NCBI RefSeq assembly: GCF_900103545.1
Contig: NZ_FNHH01000023.1
Location: 1-61,945 of the forward strand
Direction: 5' to 3'
Length of the DNA stretch: 61,945 nucleotides
Source of the DNA: Daejeonella rubra
Lineage (GTDB): Bacteria > Bacteroidota > Bacteroidia > Sphingobacteriales > Sphingobacteriaceae
Position numbers and translations under genes: made by a program. Positions 61,232 through 61,945 of the stretch are shown here, piece after piece. Below the pieces are notes generated by a model that saw only the letters and a list, made by a program, of their open reading frames with translations, searched no databases and was not told the DNA's origin. Within the stretch, counting starts at the first letter, position 1, and every line of letters begins with the position of its first letter.

Positions 61232-61426
61232 TTAGTAAACAACTTTCACATTAACAGCGTTAAGGCCTTTTTTGCCACGCTCAACTTCATATTCAACCTT
61301 ATCGTTTTCACGAATTTGATCAATTAGACCAGATGAATGAACGAATACATCTTCACTACCATCTGCAGGAACGATGAATCCGAACCCTTTAGTTTCATTA
61401 AAAAATTTTACTGTACCTTCTGACAT
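61232..61426 (-). CDS. cold-shock-domain protein 2
   Basis: This is a 64-aa protein starting at ATG 61426 ('MSEGTVKFFNETKGFGF'). An upstream ATG at 61480 lies before the predicted -7 box (61453-61460), so it is rejected. RNP1 'KGFGFIV' and RNP2 'VFVHSS' are intact. The gene and terminator mirror cold-shock gene 1, indicating a recent tandem duplication. Confidence 0.93.
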   Translation of the reverse strand: MSEGTVKFFNETKGFGFIVPADGSEDVFVHSSGLIDQIRENDKVEYEVERGKKGLNAVNVKVVY

Positions 61427-61452
61427 TGTTTTATTTTTAAATATATAATGTG

Positions 61453-61460
61453 CAAATGTA
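61453..61460 (-). promoter_or_regulatory. -7 box of cold-shock gene 2
   Basis: The minus strand reads TACATTTG, a match to TAnnTTTG, giving a leader of about 20 nt. It sits just after the shared 'ctatttgag' motif. Confidence 0.6.
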
Positions 61461-61499
61461 CTCAAATAGATTGAAAACAAAAAAAAAGTAAATGAAGCA

Positions 61500-61840
61500 T
61501 GTATTTCTGGTAAACTAAATGCATAATGTGCCTCTGGACTATCCTAAGGAATGAAATATCAGAACAATAACATAATCAAATAAAATATTAGTGATGTAAA
61601 TTGAATCTTCAAGTTTCTTAATAACAACATTTACACCTTTTTTGCATCATATAATTTGGCATTTTAGCAATTATTCAAAAGATTCAATAGTAATGTCTGT
61701 TTTTGTAAGGAAGGATTACAGATGATATACTTTACCTAAGTTCAGGATAAATTGAACAGATATTTTATAATTTTACAATTGTCTTATAATTAATATTATG
61801 TTAAATAGATATTGAAATTAAAATCATAGTTATAAAATAC
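61500..61840. other. AT-rich spacer
   Basis: I see no gene of convincing length. A promoter-like 'tataatttggc' occurs near 61650. It may drive a short transcript that ends at the terminator at 61845-61881. Confidence 0.4.
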
Positions 61841-61844
61841 TAAC

Positions 61845-61881
61845 AAAAAAGAGGCTGTCTCAAAAGGACAGCCTCTTTTTT
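61845..61881. terminator. symmetric intrinsic terminator
   Basis: GAGGCTGTC-TCAAAAG-GACAGCCTC is flanked by A and T runs, so it works on either strand. No gene ending here is seen; it may serve a gene beyond the window on the minus strand or a small transcript from 61650. Confidence 0.8.
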
Positions 61882-61945
61882 ATGGAATAAATATACAAGT
61901 TAATTTGCATAATATATTGATAATCAGTATATTGATGTATGAAAA

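Overview
The window is about 62 kb of AT-rich chromosome from a member of the Bacteroidota, most likely the order Sphingobacteriales. This rests on several features: promoters of the TTTG-N19-TAnnTTTG type; almost no Shine-Dalgarno sequences; Bacteroidota-style genes (TonB receptor with a carboxypeptidase-like N-domain, LptD-like protein, MCE protein next to an amidase, WbqC, RNase Z next to a STAS protein); futalosine-type menaquinone genes; and the rpsO-pnp pair. No database was searched. Nearly everything is housekeeping. No prophage, complete insertion sequence or CRISPR array was seen.

Layout. 1-735: tRNA-Ser(UGA) with a duplicated 3' end. 737-4291 (minus): YihY, thioesterase, MltG, rhodanese and a PASTA protein, divergent from ddl (4478). 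5479-6305: thioesterase and a repeat-rich spacer. 6306-9132: rpsO, pnp and a small unknown protein. 9395-10604: a Fic-domain AMP-transferase with a cluster of repeated boxes in front of it. 10824-17493: rpe, a TonB receptor, then serC-serA-DUF1015. 17497-22471 (minus): beta-CASP nuclease, ABC exporter, membrane-anchored coiled-coil protein, monooxygenase-like protein and SAM hydrolase. 22575-25899: phoH, purC, STAS, rnz. 25973-30539: envelope genes (MCE protein, amidase, LptD-like), followed by cinA, an E2 acyltransferase and an SGNH hydrolase up to 33901. 33959-37979 (minus): SAM-I riboswitch, metY, metX, hom, with a cystathionine gamma-synthase-like gene upstream. 39429-41964: mqnE, a histidine phosphatase and mqnA, joined by TTGA stop/start overlaps. 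41975-45467 (minus): nucleoside phosphorylase, YigZ, DMT transporter, ribD. 45583-55840: prmC, nucleoid-associated protein, xerD, aroQ, glycosyltransferase and acyltransferase, WbqC, corA, mgtE, bioB, a DsbA-like protein. 55837-57951 (minus): FUSC protein. 58170-59358: a duplicated non-coding unit. 59408-61426: PIN-PhoH and two cold-shock genes.

The most interesting item is the duplicated non-coding unit between the FUSC gene and PIN-PhoH. Two copies, exactly 726 bp apart, each carry a promoter (TTGA.., 17-bp spacer, TAAATT), about 335 nt of strongly conserved transcript and an intrinsic terminator. Over 343 nt they differ by 12 substitutions and no indels. No reading frame is conserved under protein-type constraint. 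Four of the 12 changes form two compensatory G-C to A-U pairs in one stem, and a fifth keeps a hairpin by a U-G wobble. I read this as a pair of structured small RNAs of a family I do not recognise.

Other items worth a look are the SAM-I riboswitch with a very long distance to metY, the tRNA-Ser 3'-end duplication, the repeated boxes in front of fic, a 14-bp palindrome at the predicted start of the PASTA operon, and several genes whose -7 box ends only 4-6 nt before the start codon (candidate leaderless mRNAs).
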